Shown piece by piece: positions 61,270 through 64,000 of a DNA stretch of 64,000 nt. The translations under genes and the position numbers were made by a program. The notes beneath the pieces were generated by a model, which saw only the letters and a program-made list of their open reading frames with translations, was not told the DNA's origin and ran no database searches. The first letter of the stretch is position 1. Every line of letters begins with the position of its first letter. The DNA comes from Paenibacillus tritici (lineage in GTDB: Bacteria; Bacillota; Bacilli; Paenibacillales; Paenibacillaceae), in the NCBI RefSeq assembly GCF_013204885.1, contig NZ_JABMKX010000003.1, positions 1 to 64,000 of the forward strand, written 5' to 3'.

Positions 61270-62366
61270 GGGCTCCCCTCCTTCTTAAGCTGAGCTATGA
61301 CTTCACGCACATCGCCTGCCTGCACATCGTTCACGATGCTGACAGCACCAATGGCTTCGGGTACGATAAAAGTCATTCGGCCTTCCTTGAACTTCTTGTC
61401 GTGCATCATCGCTTCCATCAGCTCTTCCTCGCTATACTGCGACGGGAGCCGGGTAGGCAGTGACAAGGCCGTCAGCATGGACACCGTATCTTCATAGATC
61501 TGTCTGTCCCGCCCCAGCTTCGCTGCCAGGAGAGCAGAACCGGCCATGCCGATGGAAATAGCCTCGCCATGCAGGAAGGTGCCGTAACCGCCGACCGCCT
61601 CAATGGCATGTCCGATGGTATGTCCCAGATTCAGAATTGCGCGCTGCCCCTGTTCCCGTTCATCATTGCCGATGACAGCCGCCTTGATCGCGCAGCCGCG
61701 TTCCAGCGCATATCCAAGCGCTTCCGGGTCCAGAGCCAGCAGCTCACCGGCATGCTCAAGGCACCAGTAAGCGAACTCACGGTCCAGGATCAGCCCGTGC
61801 TTCACCACTTCCGCCAGGCCTGAAGCGACCTGCCGGGGAGGAAGTGTAGCCAATGTGTCCAGATCATACAGTACCATGGACGGCTGGTAGAAGGCGCCCA
61901 GCATATTCTTCGCCAGCGGATGGTTAACAGCAACCTTGCCGCCGACACTGCTGTCATGAGCGAGAATGGTGGTTGGAATCTGCATGAATCCGATTCCCCG
62001 CATATAAGAAGCTGCGACGAATCCGGCCAGATCTCCGACCACTCCCCCGCCTAGCGCCAGCACCGCAGAGCTGCGGTCCAGTCCGCCCTGAATCGCTGTC
62101 GAGATGACTTCTTCATACACCGCCAGGGATTTGGATGCTTCTCCCGCCGGAATAATGTGGCTGACCACCGTATATCCGCTGCTCCGCAAGGAAGCCTCTA
62201 CCTGAGCAAGATAACGCGGAGCCACTTCACTGTCGCTGACCAGCAGCAGCGGACTGCGCTGCGCGAACCCGGCCTCACTACAGCGTTCGCCTATGCTGTT
62301 CAGCAGGCCGCTGCCGATATGAATAGGATAAGAACGTTCTCCCAGCTCTACTGTAATGCTGCGCAT
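61263..62366 (-). CDS. aroB: 3-dehydroquinate synthase
   Basis: 367 residues from ATG 62366. LALGGGVVGDLAGFVAASYMRG, QIPTTILAHDSSVGGKVAVNHPLAKNMLGAFYQP and ILNLGHTIGHAIEA (zinc His) are present. It is the second shikimate step. A longer in-frame start upstream lies inside aroC and is not credible. It starts 1 bp after the aroC stop. Confidence 0.96.
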   Translation of the reverse strand: MRSITVELGERSYPIHIGSGLLNSIGERCSEAGFAQRSPLLLVSDSEVAPRYLAQVEASLRSSGYTVVSHIIPAGEASKSLAVYEEVISTAIQGGLDRSSAVLALGGGVVGDLAGFVAASYMRGIGFMQIPTTILAHDSSVGGKVAVNHPLAKNMLGAFYQPSMVLYDLDTLATLPPRQVASGLAEVVKHGLILDREFAYWCLEHAGELLALDPEALGYALERGCAIKAAVIGNDEREQGQRAILNLGHTIGHAIEAVGGYGTFLHGEAISIGMAGSALLAAKLGRDRQIYEDTVSMLTALSLPTRLPSQYSEEELMEAMMHDKKFKEGRMTFIVPEAIGAVSIVNDVQAGDVREVIAQLKKEGSPW

Positions 62367-62367
62367 C

Positions 62368-63537
62368 TTAGTAGCTCTCCAGCTGAGCCAGGTAGTTATT
62401 ATAGTTAGCGCGGATCTCCTCCAGGGAATCTCCGCCGAATTTGTCCAGGAACGCCTTGGCAATCTCCCAGGCAACCACATTCTCCAGGACGACACAGGCA
62501 GCCGGAACGGCGCAAGCATCGGAACGTTCCACCTGGGCAGTGAAGGGTTCCTTCGTATCAATATCTACGCTCTGCAGCGGTTTATACAGCGTCGGGATCG
62601 GCTTCATCACTCCGCGGACAACTACCGGCATTCCGTTGGTCATTCCGCCTTCGAACCCGCCAAGCCGGTTGCTTGCCCGGTAGTATCCCTTAGAAGCTTC
62701 GTACATAATCTCGTCATGGACCTGTGAGCCGCGCAGCTTGCCGGCCTCGAATCCGATCCCGATCTCCACACCCTTGAAGGCATTGATGGACATAACCGCT
62801 CCGGCAATGGCACCATCCAGCTTGCGGTCTGACTGCACATAGCTGCCAAGGCCGACAGGCAGGCCTTCGACAATACATTCCACAATCCCGCCGATGGAGT
62901 CGCCTTCTTCCTTGATCTTGTCTATGTAAGCCTCCATCTTCTGCTCGGTCTCCTTGTCCACTACCCGCACAGAGGATTCTTCAGTCAACGCGATCAGCTC
63001 ATCGGCGGACAGCCCGTTAGCCGGCGCTTCAATCTCTCCGATCCGGATCACTTGTCCGGCAATCTTCACCCCGAATTCGGCAAGCAGCTGACGGGCTACT
63101 GCACCTACGGCTACTCTCGCTGCCGTCTCGCGGGCACTGGAGCGTTCCAGGACATTACGCAGATCAGTGTGGTTATACTTGAGTCCCCCGTTCAGGTCAG
63201 CATGACCGGGACGCGGACGGTTCACCCGGCGCTTCTCTTCGTCGCTGCCGGGAACCGGTTCAATATTCATAATGTTCTTCCAGTGGGTCCAGTCTTTGTT
63301 CTCCACCACAAGTGCGACCGGAGCTCCGGTGGTATAACCATGGCGCACACCGCCAACAATCTGCGCGGTATCCTTCTCAATCTGCATCCGCCGTCCACGG
63401 CCGTAGCCCTTCTGTCTGCGGTGCAGCTGGAAATTAAGCTCTTCAAAGTTAAGTGTCAAATTACTGGGCAATCCCTCAATAATGGCTGTAAGCTGGGGGC
63501 CGTGCGTTTCCCCCGCTGTTAAATAGCGTAAACTCAT
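62368..63537 (-). CDS. aroC: chorismate synthase
   Basis: 389 residues from ATG 63537, with AAGGGGG about 8 nt upstream. [46 protein letters not shown] and [20 protein letters not shown] are the FMN and substrate motifs. It makes chorismate. First gene of the supraoperon; the equivalent in B. subtilis nomenclature is aroF. Confidence 0.96.
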   Translation of the reverse strand: MSLRYLTAGETHGPQLTAIIEGLPSNLTLNFEELNFQLHRRQKGYGRGRRMQIEKDTAQIVGGVRHGYTTGAPVALVVENKDWTHWKNIMNIEPVPGSDEEKRRVNRPRPGHADLNGGLKYNHTDLRNVLERSSARETAARVAVGAVARQLLAEFGVKIAGQVIRIGEIEAPANGLSADELIALTEESSVRVVDKETEQKMEAYIDKIKEEGDSIGGIVECIVEGLPVGLGSYVQSDRKLDGAIAGAVMSINAFKGVEIGIGFEAGKLRGSQVHDEIMYEASKGYYRASNRLGGFEGGMTNGMPVVVRGVMKPIPTLYKPLQSVDIDTKEPFTAQVERSDACAVPAACVVLENVVAWEIAKAFLDKFGGDSLEEIRANYNNYLAQLESY

Positions 63538-63663
63538 GCTGCGTTCCCCCTTCACACTTTTAGACTGTAAACCGCTAAAATGTTAAATGTCTTTGCTTAT
63601 TATAGTATAGGCTCCCGGCTTTGACAAGAATGCAATGGCCTTATCAGCAGCAGCTCCAGGTAC

Positions 63664-63703
63664 AAAACAAACGCCGCTCCTGCTCTTTCGAGTAGAAGCG
63701 GCG
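63664..63703 (-). terminator. terminator after the 58-aa gene
   Basis: CGCCGCT / AGCGGCG stem with an inner CTC/GAG pairing, followed by TTTGTTTTG on the minus strand. Confidence 0.72.
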
Positions 63704-63722
63704 CTGCTGTGCGCGTCCCCGT

Positions 63723-63899
63723 TCAGGAGCCTGTCTCCAGCCTATCACTGCCCGGTGCAGGAAGGCGGCTGGAGGTTCTGCCTTCTTCCACGGTAAGCAG
63801 GCACTGCAGCTGCAGCTCCTCCATCCCGAGAATTTGCCCGCATTCGCGTATCGTGAGGAACCCCCGTCTATACGCGGTTATAACCATGCTTTTGTCCAT
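63723..63899 (-). CDS. small protein of unknown function upstream of aroC
   Basis: 58 residues, MDKSMVITAYRRGFLTIREC... through a helical core to ...RLETGS. The AYRRGFLTIRECGQILGM stretch resembles a short helix-turn-helix. AAAGG lies about 12 nt upstream of the ATG, and an intrinsic terminator follows 20 bp after the stop, supporting an independent small gene. In B. subtilis the region upstream of aroF holds ndk and cheR, not this. No family recognised. Confidence 0.55.
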   Translation of the reverse strand: MDKSMVITAYRRGFLTIRECGQILGMEELQLQCLLTVEEGRTSSRLPAPGSDRLETGS

Positions 63900-64000
63900 C
63901 TGGATTAACGACCTTTCACTTGGCGTTAGGTTTCTTCCTACTTCTCATTATCACTGAAAAGCGGTTAAAGTATACCTGAGCCAAGTGATCACGCCCCAGT

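Noticed and set aside
1..64000. Insertion sequences, prophage or integrative element
   Set aside because: No transposase, integrase or phage gene, and no att-like repeats around tRNA genes; no tRNA gene was seen.

Overview
The window looks like chromosomal DNA of a Paenibacillus-type spore-forming Firmicute. Evidence: moderate GC, strong AGGAGG-type ribosome sites, sporulation-associated families (YpjB, GerMN lipoprotein), bacillithiol genes, Rex, and gene order matching the B. subtilis ypiA-nth and aroF-tyrA regions. I see no phage, insertion sequence, tRNA, rRNA or CRISPR. Nearly all genes are on the minus strand; exceptions are a LysR regulator, the proline operon, a YitT-family gene and a candidate small RNA.

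Layout. 1-1670: N-terminal part of a dynamin-like GTPase, then 760 bp of non-coding DNA with short repeats and a 107-bp palindrome. 2.4-10.4 kb: endonuclease III with a small unknown protein, an SLH-domain surface protein, a GerMN lipoprotein and two paralogous stalk-AMIN-amidase proteins. 10.5-13.8 kb: leuCD with a divergent lysR. 13.8-17.9 kb: proBAC behind a T-box. 17.9-19.26 kb: four tandem or palindromic repeat blocks between convergent proC and dnaD. 19.3-29.3 kb: dnaD, asnS, ackA, a 3-hydroxyacyl-CoA dehydrogenase, a two-gene FtsH-like unit, a nucleotidyltransferase, ypmB, a SAH/MTA deaminase and rex. 29.4-46.9 kb: dinG, a TPR gene, panBCD, birA, cca, bshA, bshB1, mgsA, dapB, ypjD, ypjC (plus strand), ypjB, ypjA and qcrCBA. 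47.1-51.5 kb: ypiF, an IDEAL-domain protein, a gamma-carbonic anhydrase-like protein, an unknown 362-aa protein, a histidine phosphatase and an ECF sigma/anti-sigma pair. 52-63.5 kb: the aromatic supraoperon aroC-aroB-aroH-trpEDCFBA-hisC-tyrA (transcribed right to left), preceded by a 58-aa unknown gene.

How it works together. The right end carries the shikimate-chorismate-tryptophan/tyrosine/histidine supraoperon, whose trp part has a clear TRAP-type leader (12 NAG triplets at near-constant 2-nt spacing). Proline synthesis is under a T-box with a probable CCU specifier. Pantothenate synthesis has an unassigned attenuator leader. An ECF sigma factor at 51 kb has a promoter-like motif that recurs with identical 12-bp spacing in front of both cell-wall amidases 41-43 kb away, suggesting a cell-envelope regulon. 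A shared leader element, with a helix overlap order compatible with a pseudoknot or switch, precedes the ribosome sites of proA, trpD and rex. These regulatory elements, the 51-bp composite repeat array and the sRNA at 51.84 kb are the most interesting parts.
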